Source: Pseudomonadota bacterium | Lineage (GTDB): Bacteria; BMS3Abin14 | Assembly (NCBI GenBank): GCA_003228585.1 | Contig: QIEJ01000109.1 | Span: forward strand, 1-37,665 | Reading direction: 5' to 3' | Length of the DNA stretch: 37,665 nucleotides | Part shown: one piece after another, positions 29,546 through 37,665 of the stretch | Layout: every line of letters begins with the position of its first letter | How positions within the stretch are numbered: the first letter of the stretch is position 1 | Program-made: the position numbers and the translations under genes | Notes under the pieces: model-generated | Seen by the model: only the letters and a program-made list of their open reading frames with translations | Databases searched by the model: none | Told to the model about the DNA's origin: nothing

Positions 29546-30976
29546 CTTGGATAGAAGTTCCCGCAGAATTTCATTGACCAGTTTCGGGTTTGCTTTCCCC
29601 TTCGTCGCTTTCATCACCTGACCGACCAGGAAACCGAGGACTTTCTGCTTGCCGGCCCTGAACCTGGCAACATCATCGGGATGATCGTCCAGAACCCGCT
29701 GAACCTCCTCACGGATCGCGCCCTCGTCGGACACCTGAGCGAGGCCCTGCTCCTTCACAACCCTGTCCGGATCCTGCCCGGTATCGAAAACCTGTTCGAA
29801 TACCGCTTTTGCCGCCGATCCGGAGATGGCCTGGGTTTCCACCAGCATAATGATGTGTGCGACCTGTTCCGGAGTAATTTTCGCTGCCTCAACACCGGCT
29901 TCCTTGACCAGGCGCATGAACTCTCCCATAACCCAGTTGCTCGCGGCCTTTGGCTTTGCCCCTCCCCGGACAACGTTCTCGAAGAACCGGGCTGTGACGG
30001 GATCGGAGGTAAGAACCTGTGCGTCGTATTCCGACAATTTCATTTCCCCGACATATCGGCCAATCTTTTCGTCTCTCGATTCGGGGAGGCTTTGCCTTAC
30101 CTGCTCAACCCAATCCGGACCAATTCTCAAAGGGACCAGGTCCGGCTCGGGGAAGTAACGATAGTCGTGGGCCTCTTCTTTGCTCCTCATGGAGGAGGTC
30201 ACCCCCCGATTCGAATCAAACAACCGGGTCTCCTGGACAACATGTCCATCGTCCCTGATGAGGTCCACCTGTCTCTCGAATTCATACTCCAGGGCCGCCT
30301 GCAGGAACCTGAAGGAGTTCATGTTCTTGATCTCGGCTCGGGTCCCGAATGTGTCCGATCCTCTGGGCCTGATCGAAATGTTGGCGTCGCACCTGAGAGA
30401 GCCCTCTTCCATATTTCCATCGCAGATCCCAAGGTAGATAACTATGTCCCGAAGTTTCCGCATGTAGGCCCCGGCCTCTTCCGGAGATCGGATATCCGGT
30501 TCGCTGACAATTTCCATGAGGGGGACGCAGGCCCGATTCAGGTCCACAAAGCTGGAGTGGGAGGAATCGAAGGCTCCCTCGTGTACAAGTTTTCCGGCAT
30601 CCTCTTCCATGTGGATCCGAGTGATCCCGATGCGCCTGGCCTCTCCGTTGGCTTTGATCTCGACCCACCCATCCTCGCAGATGGGCGCTTCGTACTGGCT
30701 GATCTGATATCCTTTGGGCAGATCGGGATAGAAATAGTTCTTTCGGGCGAAGATGCTTTCTCCGGCTATGCGGCAGTTGGTCGCCAGACCCATCATGACC
30801 GTGTACTGGACCACCTTCCTGTTGAGAACGGGAAGGACACCGGGCATGCCCAGGCATACTGGGCAGGTGTTGGCGTTTGGTTCCTTGCCGAACCGGGTGC
30901 TGCAACCGCAGAAAAGTTTACTGTCGGTTTTCAGCTGGGCATGAACCTCTAATCCTATGACGGGTTCGTATTCCAT
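29543..30976 (-). CDS. gatB: Aspartyl/glutamyl-tRNA amidotransferase subunit B
   Basis: [52 protein letters not shown]; start near 30976 rather than ORF start 31009. Confidence 0.97.
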   Translation of the reverse strand: MEYEPVIGLEVHAQLKTDSKLFCGCSTRFGKEPNANTCPVCLGMPGVLPVLNRKVVQYTVMMGLATNCRIAGESIFARKNYFYPDLPKGYQISQYEAPICEDGWVEIKANGEARRIGITRIHMEEDAGKLVHEGAFDSSHSSFVDLNRACVPLMEIVSEPDIRSPEEAGAYMRKLRDIVIYLGICDGNMEEGSLRCDANISIRPRGSDTFGTRAEIKNMNSFRFLQAALEYEFERQVDLIRDDGHVVQETRLFDSNRGVTSSMRSKEEAHDYRYFPEPDLVPLRIGPDWVEQVRQSLPESRDEKIGRYVGEMKLSEYDAQVLTSDPVTARFFENVVRGGAKPKAASNWVMGEFMRLVKEAGVEAAKITPEQVAHIIMLVETQAISGSAAKAVFEQVFDTGQDPDRVVKEQGLAQVSDEGAIREEVQRVLDDHPDDVARFRAGKQKVLGFLVGQVMKATKGKANPKLVNEILRELLSK

Positions 30977-30992
30977 TCTCGCTCCGTTAAAT

Positions 30993-31112
30993 GGGATTCC
31001 ACATTTCAAATTCCATATTCCAAATCAGAACCTCTATCAGAACAACCTGTGAAACTTTAGTTTTTTCTCCAATCCGTTGAAGTTTGGAATCTGGAATCTG
31101 GAGTTTGGAATT
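30993..31112. repeat. Inverted pair of heptamer-periodic arrays between gatB and gatA
   Basis: ATTTCAA ATTCCAT ATTCCAA on the left, TTTGGAA TCTGGAA TCTGGAG TTTGGAA on the right. Confidence 0.65.
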
Positions 31113-31116
31113 GTCT

Positions 31117-32580
31117 TTACAACGGGCATTCCGGGAACTCTCCCCTCTCCTGCTCATACGCATAGGCTACATTGAGCAGGGTCTCCTCCTTGAAGGAGGG
31201 ACCAATGAGCTGGACACCCACAGGGAGACCCTCGGAAGAGAGCCCGCACGGCACCGAGATACCCGCCACCCCGGCAATGTTGACAGGAATGGTGAAGACA
31301 TCGGACAAGTACATCCTAAGGGGATCGTCCACCCTGTCGCCAATGGGAAAAGCCGCCGTAGGCGCCGTGGGAGCAAGGAGCACGTCCACTTTGGAGAACG
31401 CCTCGTCCATCTCACGGCGGATCATTGTCCTGACTCTCTGGGCTTTCCCATAATAGGCATCATAATATCCGGCTGACAGCGCGAATGTGCCCAGCATAAT
31501 CCTGCGCTGCACCTCTACCCCGAAACCCTGACTACGGGTCTTCTTGTACATCTCCATCAACCCCTTGGCCTCCGGATACCGGACACCGTAGCGAACGCCG
31601 TCGTATCGGGCCAGGTTGGAGGAGGCCTCAGCGGGCGCGATAATATAATAGGTGGCCACGGCGTATCTGGTACTGGGTAAAGAGATGGGTACTGGTTTCA
31701 TCCCGCGTTTTTCAAGAATCGTAACCGCAGCTCTGACAAGTTCTTCCACTTCCGGATCCAGCCCCTCTCCAAAATATTCCTCCGGAAGCCCCACCCTCAT
31801 CCCCTCCACGTCACCTGTGAGAAGGGATGGGTAATCAGGTACCGGTATCTTCGCTGACGTGGAATCGGCAGGATCGTGGCCGGCGATGGCTTTCAGAAGG
31901 ATGGCACAGTCCCTGACGTCCCTTGTCAGGGGGCCGACCTGGTCAAGGGAGGAAGCGAAAGCGATAACCCCGTATCGGCTCACTCTCCCGTAGGTGGGCT
32001 TCATGCCAACGACCCCACAGTGGGAAGCGGGCTGACGGATAGAACCGCCCGTGTCGGTTCCCAGAGCACAGATGGCCTCTCCTGCAGCCACCGACGATGC
32101 CGATCCGCCGGATGATCCCCCTGGGACCATGTCAGTGTTCCAGGGATTATGGGTTGGGAAAAAACCGGAGTTCTCGTTGGACGAACCCATGGCGAACTCG
32201 TCCATGTTGACTTTTCCCGTGATGACCGCGCCCGAATCCTTGACCTTGGCTACAACCGTTCCGTCATAGGGTGCGATGAAGTTTTCAAGGATCTTCGAGC
32301 CGCATGTTGTTTTAACACCATCCGTCATAAAAATGTCCTTGACCGCCATGGGTATTCCATCCAACTGTCCGAGGAAGTCGCCCTTTCGATACCTCTCATC
32401 CGCCTCGTCCGCCGACTCCATGGCTGATTCCCGCGTGAGGGTAAGGTAGGCCCGGACCTGGTCGTCCACATCATCGATGCGTTGAAAAACGTCCTCGGTT
32501 ATCCGGGTGGAAGAAACGCGGCCTTCCTTTAAGTCTTCATGCAGGTCGTGGATGGTTTTGTTGTAGAGTTTCATGGCCAC
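31117..32580 (-). CDS. gatA: Aspartyl/glutamyl-tRNA amidotransferase subunit A
   Basis: [85 protein letters not shown]. Confidence 0.98.
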   Translation of the reverse strand: MAMKLYNKTIHDLHEDLKEGRVSSTRITEDVFQRIDDVDDQVRAYLTLTRESAMESADEADERYRKGDFLGQLDGIPMAVKDIFMTDGVKTTCGSKILENFIAPYDGTVVAKVKDSGAVITGKVNMDEFAMGSSNENSGFFPTHNPWNTDMVPGGSSGGSASSVAAGEAICALGTDTGGSIRQPASHCGVVGMKPTYGRVSRYGVIAFASSLDQVGPLTRDVRDCAILLKAIAGHDPADSTSAKIPVPDYPSLLTGDVEGMRVGLPEEYFGEGLDPEVEELVRAAVTILEKRGMKPVPISLPSTRYAVATYYIIAPAEASSNLARYDGVRYGVRYPEAKGLMEMYKKTRSQGFGVEVQRRIMLGTFALSAGYYDAYYGKAQRVRTMIRREMDEAFSKVDVLLAPTAPTAAFPIGDRVDDPLRMYLSDVFTIPVNIAGVAGISVPCGLSSEGLPVGVQLIGPSFKEETLLNVAYAYEQERGEFPECPL

Positions 32581-32691
32581 CTATCGGTAATTTGATACAA
32601 AGGGCCGTTTGGTTCAAGGTTCAAGGTCTAATAAAGGCTCGTCAGGCTGGCCCTCATCGTCAAGACTTCATTAACATATTGGATGTTGAAC

Positions 32692-32721
32692 TGAAGGTCT
32701 TCGCCTATGCGAAGACCTTCA
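32692..32721 (-). other. Perfect 13-bp hairpin with the thiC stop codon in the loop
   Basis: Minus strand TGAAGGTCTTCGC-ATAG-GCGAAGACCTTCA; TAG of the loop is the thiC stop. Confidence 0.85.
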
Positions 32722-33973
32722 TGGCGCACATCTCCGCGCACATGGAACATTCGTCCTCGAGGTTCTCTCTGTCTCTGAGCCTGTATCTGACCTCAATGGG
32801 ATCGAGGGACTGATCGATCTGACCCTGCCAGTCGAGGGCGGCACGGCACTGCGACATCTTAAGATCCTGCTCTATTGCCGCCTTGTTGCCCCTGGTGATA
32901 TCCACTGCGTGAGCAGCAATTTTGGTGGCAATGACACCTCGTCGAACATCATCCACATCCGGGAGAGCGAGGTGCTCGGCCGGGGTGACATAGCACAGGA
33001 AGTCCGCACCGGCCATTCCAGCCAGAGCTCCGCCGATGGCTGCGGTTATGTGATCATACCCTGCACCCACATCCGTCACCAGAGGTCCAAGAACGTAGAA
33101 CGGGGCCCCGTGACACAGCCTCTTCTGAAGAACCACGTTGGCCTGGACCTGGTGCAGCGGAACATGACCCGGTCCTTCAACCATCACCTGGACACCTGCA
33201 TCCCATGCCCGCTGTGTCAGCTCACCCAGGGTCATCAGTTCCTCGATCTGGGCGGGATCAGTGGCGTCTGCCAGGCAGCCGGGCCTCAGACCGTCTCCGA
33301 GGCTGATGGTCACGTCGTGCTCCCGCAGGATCTCGAGGAGTTCATCGTATCTGGTATAGAGCGGATTTTCCTCGTTCTCCCTCTCCATCCAGGCCGCCAG
33401 AAGTGAGCCTCCCCGGCTGACAATCCGCGTAACCCTGCCTGAAGACCTCACCCGTTCCACAGCCGACCTTGTGACACCGCAGTGCAGGGTAACAAAATCC
33501 ACCCCGTTCTCGGCATGGAGCCGAACCGTGTCGATCAATTCGTCAGGTGTAACCATGGATGGATCACCGTGTTTCTCATGGGCCCGTACCGCTGCGTCGT
33601 ATATGGGCACTGTTCCAACAGGCACCGTCGATCGGGCGATGATCTCCCGCCGCAATTCCTCCAGTTCACCGCCGGTGGAAAGATCCATGACGGCGTCGGC
33701 GCCCGCCTCGATGGCTGTCTCCAGTTTCTGAAGTTCCAACTCGGGGTCGTAACACGCCATGCTGGTGCCGATGTTAGCGTTAACCTTAACGGTGAAAGGA
33801 CCACCTACACCCCTCGGCTTCAGGGAAGTGTGTGCAGGATTGGCAGGAATAGCGGCTTTGCCGCTGGCCAATGCAGAACGGACTTCTTCGACATCCACGC
33901 CCTCTTGCTCGGCGACGTATTTCATGGCCTCTGTGATGCGGCCATCGAGAGCCGCAAGTCGCTGTGTACTCAT
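32705..33973 (-). CDS. thiC: Phosphomethylpyrimidine synthase
   Basis: VKVNANIGTSMACYD; DAVMDLSTGGELEELRREII; VMVEGPGHVPLHQVQANV; TDVGAGYDHITAAIGGALAGMAGADFLCYVTPAEHLALP; C-terminal CSMCAEMCAMKVF. Confidence 0.98.
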   Translation of the reverse strand: MSTQRLAALDGRITEAMKYVAEQEGVDVEEVRSALASGKAAIPANPAHTSLKPRGVGGPFTVKVNANIGTSMACYDPELELQKLETAIEAGADAVMDLSTGGELEELRREIIARSTVPVGTVPIYDAAVRAHEKHGDPSMVTPDELIDTVRLHAENGVDFVTLHCGVTRSAVERVRSSGRVTRIVSRGGSLLAAWMERENEENPLYTRYDELLEILREHDVTISLGDGLRPGCLADATDPAQIEELMTLGELTQRAWDAGVQVMVEGPGHVPLHQVQANVVLQKRLCHGAPFYVLGPLVTDVGAGYDHITAAIGGALAGMAGADFLCYVTPAEHLALPDVDDVRRGVIATKIAAHAVDITRGNKAAIEQDLKMSQCRAALDWQGQIDQSLDPIEVRYRLRDRENLEDECSMCAEMCAMKVFA

Positions 33974-33990
33974 TGTCGATTTACCTCCTC

Positions 33991-34072
33991 AATTTTAATT
34001 TCAAATTCCAAATTCCAAACAACTAACCATTTCTCCTCGCGTCCGAGATCTGGAATGTGGAATTTGAATCAT
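33991..34072. repeat. Inverted pair of heptamer-periodic arrays between thiC and gatC
   Basis: ATTTCAA ATTCCAA ATTCCAA AC ... TCTGGAA TGTGGAA TTTGAAT. Confidence 0.65.
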
Positions 34073-34359
34073 CCCTCGATGATCCGCGGCACCTTAAATG
34101 CGGTTCCGGCCCTCTCAGGCGCGTTTGCCAGACCCTTACCCACGGGAAGGGACTCTTTGACCTCATCTTCACGAAAGACATTATGAACATCAATAACGTG
34201 AGAAGTTGGTGGTACATCAGAGATGTCCAACTCATCGAGAAGACCGATGTACTCCAGGATTTTCCCAAGTTGATCCTCCATCCTCTCCTTCTCCTCTCCA
34301 GAGAGCTCAAGGCGCGCCAGGTTGGCGACATGTTCAACAAGTTCCGGTGTAATTTTCAC
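34069..34359 (-). CDS. gatC: Aspartyl/glutamyl-tRNA amidotransferase subunit C
   Basis: MKITPELVEHVANLARLELSGEEKERMEDQLGKILEYIGLLDELDISDVPPTSHV. Confidence 0.96.
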   Translation of the reverse strand: MKITPELVEHVANLARLELSGEEKERMEDQLGKILEYIGLLDELDISDVPPTSHVIDVHNVFREDEVKESLPVGKGLANAPERAGTAFKVPRIIEG

Positions 34360-34450
34360 TTGATGATCTCCCTTCGGGTTTATTCAGAACTCGGGAAAAT
34401 AACACAGTTGAGTTGATTGAGAAAGTGTTTCCATTTTCCTCCGCCTGAAT

Positions 34451-34482
34451 AAAAAAGCCCCCGGACATCAATCCAGGGGCAA
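34451..34482 (-). terminator. Intrinsic terminator between TPP aptamer and gatC
   Basis: Minus strand GCCCCTGGATTGATGTCCGGGGGC followed by TTTTTT. Confidence 0.85.
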
Positions 34483-34498
34483 ACCTTACAACTCTATC

Positions 34499-34586
34499 GG
34501 CAGACCTTCCTTACGCTGGTATGACCCAGATCAAGTTCGAGGGGTTTTTCTCAGGCCTCGCCGCGCTCAGCCTCCCCCGATCTGCC
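34499..34586 (-). promoter_or_regulatory. TPP (THI-box) riboswitch aptamer
   Basis: Minus strand GGCAGATCGGGGGAGGCTGAG...GGCCTGAGAAAAACCCCTCGAACTTGATCTGGGTCATACCAGCGTAAGGAAGGTCTGCC; conserved CTGAGA, ACCCxxxGAAxxTGATCTGGxTxATxCCAGCGxAxGGAA, and closing P1 GGCAGA/TCTGCC. Confidence 0.94.
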
Positions 34587-34695
34587 CCTGCACATTTAAC
34601 TTTACATTTTATGGGTCACAGTTTCAAGTCAAGATTGCGCTTTCAAACTATCAGTGAAGCCGCCCCTTCATGATATTGATCAAACAGGGTTTTCC

Positions 34696-35055
34696 CTATT
34701 TCTTCGACTGCGCCTGCAAATAACCCTCTATAAGAATCGCGTCTTCCTCGGGCATCTCCCGAAACTGGATACCCATTCCGGGAGGTGTTTTGCCGCCAGA
34801 GGGAGAATTCCACACAACCTTCCCCAAAATTACGAATTTGTGACCGCTCTCGGGCAATGTAAAACTCAGGTCGATCTCCGTGTCGAGACCAAGAGGCTCA
34901 CTGGTGTTGACATACACACCACCCCGACTTATATTCGACATGTATCGTGAAACCAGATCCTCACCGGATTGAAAGGTCACTTCCAGTTTGACGGGCGCAC
35001 GTTCGTGCTGCCTCTTTTCCTTTATGTTTTTTTTATTTTCACTCACACCAGACAC
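34696..35055 (-). CDS. PilZ-domain protein
   Basis: EKRQHERAPVKLEVTFQSGEDLVSRYMSNISRGGVYVNTSEPLGLDTEIDLSF: RxxxR and (D/N)xSxxG PilZ signatures. Confidence 0.9.
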   Translation of the reverse strand: MSGVSENKKNIKEKRQHERAPVKLEVTFQSGEDLVSRYMSNISRGGVYVNTSEPLGLDTEIDLSFTLPESGHKFVILGKVVWNSPSGGKTPPGMGIQFREMPEEDAILIEGYLQAQSKK

Positions 35056-35339
35056 CTTCTCTCAAAGATTCATTGCTTATGGGCAAAAACACGCTCGTGG
35101 ACCATACATGGAAACGCTTGAACACGCCATAATATTCAGGTATTAGTCTAACGATTGTGGCGGACATTGTCAAAAATTGGGTAAAAGAGACAGATCTCAA
35201 ACGGCATCTCGCCCTGAAGGTTCTGCGCAAATAATTATGGTTGACGTTTGATGTATTTTCACTAAACTGCTATCTCTCATAAATTTCTGTGGCAACACTT
35301 TGGATATTCAGGATTATTTCAACTCACAGAGGCAGGATT

Positions 35340-36209
35340 ATGGACGAGAAAAGCTCACCGATCATAACAGCTTTGATCCAGGGTAAGGACACCAAGGGGA
35401 TCATCGCCACCATAACGAGCTGGATCTTCGACAACAGCGGCAACATCGTATACCTCGACCAGCACACCGACCCGGTGGAAGACATGTTCTTCATGCGCAT
35501 CCGCTGGGATATGGACGGGTTCCAGGTCCCGAGGGAAGAACTGGATGAGGAGTTCGGCAGAGTGTGCTGGCGCCTGGGCATGGCACACCGTCTCTTCTTT
35601 TCCGATAAAAGGATGAGGGTGGCAATCATGGTTTCCAAGCAGGGACACTGCCTCCTCGATCTTCTCTACCGCTGGAGGAGCCAACAGCTCGAGATCGACT
35701 TGCCCTGCATTATCAGCAATCACGATGAACTCAAGGACATGGCCGGGTACTACAACATTCCGTTCCATCATCTTCCGGTGACCAGGGAGACCAAACCTGA
35801 GCAGGAAAAGAAGGCCATGGATATCCTGCGGAAGGAGAAGGTGGACACCATCGTTCTTGCTCGTTATATGCAGATCCTCACTCCCAAGCTCGTCAATGCA
35901 TACCGCAACAGCATCATCAACATCCACCATTCCTTCCTTCCCGCCTTTATTGGAGCCGATCCCTACCTCCAGGCCTTCAAGCGCGGTGTCAAGATCATCG
36001 GAGCCACCAGCCACTACGTCACTGAGGAACTTGACCAGGGACCGATCATCTATCAGGACGTGGTTCCAGTAACGCACCGGGACAATGTGGAGACCCTCAA
36101 GAGGAAGGGTGAGGACATCGAGAAAATGGTGCTGGCACGATCGGTGGCCATGCACGTGGAGAATCGCGTGTTGATTCACAACGGGAAAACCGTGATCTTC
36201 GGGGGGTAG
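35340..36209 (+). CDS. purU: Formyltetrahydrofolate deformylase
   Basis: ACT-like N-terminus (GKDTKGIIATITSWIFDNSGNIVYLDQHTDP) plus formyltransferase domain LARYMQILTPKLVNAYRNSIINIHHSFLPAFIGADPYLQAFKRGVKIIGATSHYVTEELDQGPII. Confidence 0.96.
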   Translation: MDEKSSPIITALIQGKDTKGIIATITSWIFDNSGNIVYLDQHTDPVEDMFFMRIRWDMDGFQVPREELDEEFGRVCWRLGMAHRLFFSDKRMRVAIMVSKQGHCLLDLLYRWRSQQLEIDLPCIISNHDELKDMAGYYNIPFHHLPVTRETKPEQEKKAMDILRKEKVDTIVLARYMQILTPKLVNAYRNSIINIHHSFLPAFIGADPYLQAFKRGVKIIGATSHYVTEELDQGPIIYQDVVPVTHRDNVETLKRKGEDIEKMVLARSVAMHVENRVLIHNGKTVIFGG

Positions 36210-36410
36210 GTGTCCGATAAGGCATCATCTACTGTGTTATCGGGCTTCGTTGGTCCTCGGAGTACTTACAACGTACGCCTGCGGCCCCCTCAACCCTCTG
36301 GCCTTGTATCTAATACCTTCTCGAACACCTTTATAAAATTATTTTGGGTTAATAATTCGATTATTCCGGATTTACTGGAATTTTCGATTGATACCGATAT
36401 AGCCTCGTGA

Positions 36411-36561
36411 AGAGCCGTTCGGAGCAAAGATGAACTTGAAAACCTTTCACCCCCACCTCGGTCCTCCCCCCTCCAGGGGGAGGAAGAATAGGGAAGGTGG
36501 TCCACTTACAGCCTGATTTTAAGAGAACTGGGCGAGCGAAGATTTGACTCCGAACGGCTCT
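36411..36561. repeat. 151-bp segment bounded by 14-bp perfect inverted repeats (MITE-like or structured element)
   Basis: AGAGCCGTTCGGAG at 36411-36424 and CTCCGAACGGCTCT at 36548-36561; internal CCTCCCCCCTCCAGGGGGAGG hairpin. Confidence 0.7.
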
Positions 36562-36614
36562 GCGGTTAATATTTTCTCCTAATTACTGATTACTGGATTC
36601 ACAGGAGGTGAGTC

Positions 36615-37665
36615 ATGCCACAGGAGACAGGGCTCTTTTCACCCTACACACTCGGACCCATCGAACTTCAAAACAGGATCGTCATGGCGCCCATGACCCG
36701 CAACCGGGCAGGGGACGGCAACGTTCCCCGGGAGTTGAACGCTCTCTATTATGAGCAGCGGGCCAGCTGCGGACTGATTATCACCGAAGCGGCTCAGATC
36801 TCCCCACAGGGTGTTGGTTATCCGGCCACTCCGGGCATTCACACGCCTGGGCAGATAGAGGGCTGGAAAAAGGTCACCGACTCGGTCCATGGGGCCGGAG
36901 GAAAGATTTTCCTTCAGCTCTGGCACGTGGGCCGCATCTCCCACCCTTCCCTCCAGCCCGGCGGGGAGCTTCCCGTAGCCCCATCGGCCATAAAGCCGGA
37001 GGGGGAAGCTTTCACATATGAAGGTTTAAAACCGTTCGTGACACCCCGGGCCCTGGAAACCGATGAGATACCCGGTATCGTCGAACAATACCGCCAGGCA
37101 GCCATAAACGCCGGGGACGCTGAATTTGACGGAGTGGAGATACACGGGGCCAATGGATACCTCATCGACCAGTTTCTGAGGGATGGGACGAACCGGCGCA
37201 CCGATGCTTACGGAGGACCACTGGATAACCGAACTCGACTTCTCCTGGAGATTGTCAAAGCCGTGGCAGGCGTCGGGGGAGCGGATCGCGTGGGTGTCAG
37301 GATCTCCCCCCTGAATCCCTTTAACAGCATGAGTGATTCCGATCCTGCCGCAACGTTCGCCCATGTGGCAGGGGTTCTTGGAACATTCGGGCTGGCTTAC
37401 CTTCACGTTGTTGAAGCGGCAATCAGTGAGGAGGGAGCGGCACCGGTTGATTTTGATTACACCGGACTGAAAAAAGCTTTCGGCGGAACCTATATCGCCA
37501 ATGGAGGCTACGACAGGGAGAGGGCAGAAGCAGTTTTAGAGGAAGGCCGGGCGGATCTGGTATCTTTTGGAGCGTCCTATCTCGCCAACCCGGACCTGCC
37601 CGAACGGTTGAAGGCCGACTCCCCTCTCAACGATCCCGATCCTTCCACTTTTTACGGAGGGGATG
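36615..37665 (+). CDS. Old yellow enzyme family NADH:flavin oxidoreductase (N-ethylmaleimide reductase-like), runs off right edge
   Basis: Own translation from ATG 36615 (RBS AGGAGG): MPQETGLFSPYTLGPIELQNRIVMAPMTRNRAGDGNVP...FLQLWHVGRISHPSLQP...DGVEIHGANGYLIDQFLRDGTNRRTDAYGG. Confidence 0.95.
   Translation, partial: MPQETGLFSPYTLGPIELQNRIVMAPMTRNRAGDGNVPRELNALYYEQRASCGLIITEAAQISPQGVGYPATPGIHTPGQIEGWKKVTDSVHGAGGKIFLQLWHVGRISHPSLQPGGELPVAPSAIKPEGEAFTYEGLKPFVTPRALETDEIPGIVEQYRQAAINAGDAEFDGVEIHGANGYLIDQFLRDGTNRRTDAYGGPLDNRTRLLLEIVKAVAGVGGADRVGVRISPLNPFNSMSDSDPAATFAHVAGVLGTFGLAYLHVVEAAISEEGAAPVDFDYTGLKKAFGGTYIANGGYDRERAEAVLEEGRADLVSFGASYLANPDLPERLKADSPLNDPDPSTFYGGD

Noticed and set aside
29681-30952. 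423-aa plus-strand ORF opposite gatB
   Set aside because: Entirely antisense to a clear GatB; composition looks like a codon-bias shadow ORF with no recognisable domain.
32611-32631. GGTTCAAGGTTCAAG resembling a tRNA T-loop
   Set aside because: No acceptor, D or anticodon arms nearby; fits the heptamer repeat pattern.

Overview
The window is about 37.7 kb of bacterial chromosome, almost all coded on the minus strand, with two plus-strand genes at the right end. Blocks, left to right: (1) a partial gamma-glutamyltransferase-family gene; (2) a catabolic-looking minus-strand cluster: CDC48/p97-like double AAA+ ATPase, FadR/GntR regulator, four-subunit 2-oxoacid:ferredoxin oxidoreductase, TctCBA transporter, SDR epimerase, SLC13/ArsB-NhaD-type permease; (3) GTP-type PEP carboxykinase and a UspA protein; (4) AzlC/AzlD exporter genes preceded in the same direction by SEC59-like lipid kinase, GNAT-fold protein, serine-palmitoyltransferase-like alpha-oxoamine synthase and SDR genes (a candidate bacterial sphingolipid/ceramide operon), next to polA; (5) ilvE, glnE, mtnA; (6) gatC-thiC-gatA-gatB, led by a TPP riboswitch with an apparent intrinsic terminator; (7) a PilZ-domain gene, then purU and a partial old-yellow-enzyme gene on the plus strand. 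The strongest second-look items are the candidate sphingolipid operon, the TPP riboswitch in front of gatC with thiC inserted in the gatCAB operon, three TGGTCNGACCA palindromes upstream of the CDC48-like/FadR pair, a 13-bp perfect hairpin whose loop holds the thiC stop codon, and recurrent intergenic 7-bp-period arrays that often occur as inverted pairs. No CRISPR array, rRNA, convincing tRNA or intact insertion sequence was seen. All assignments come from reading translations and motifs; no searches were run.
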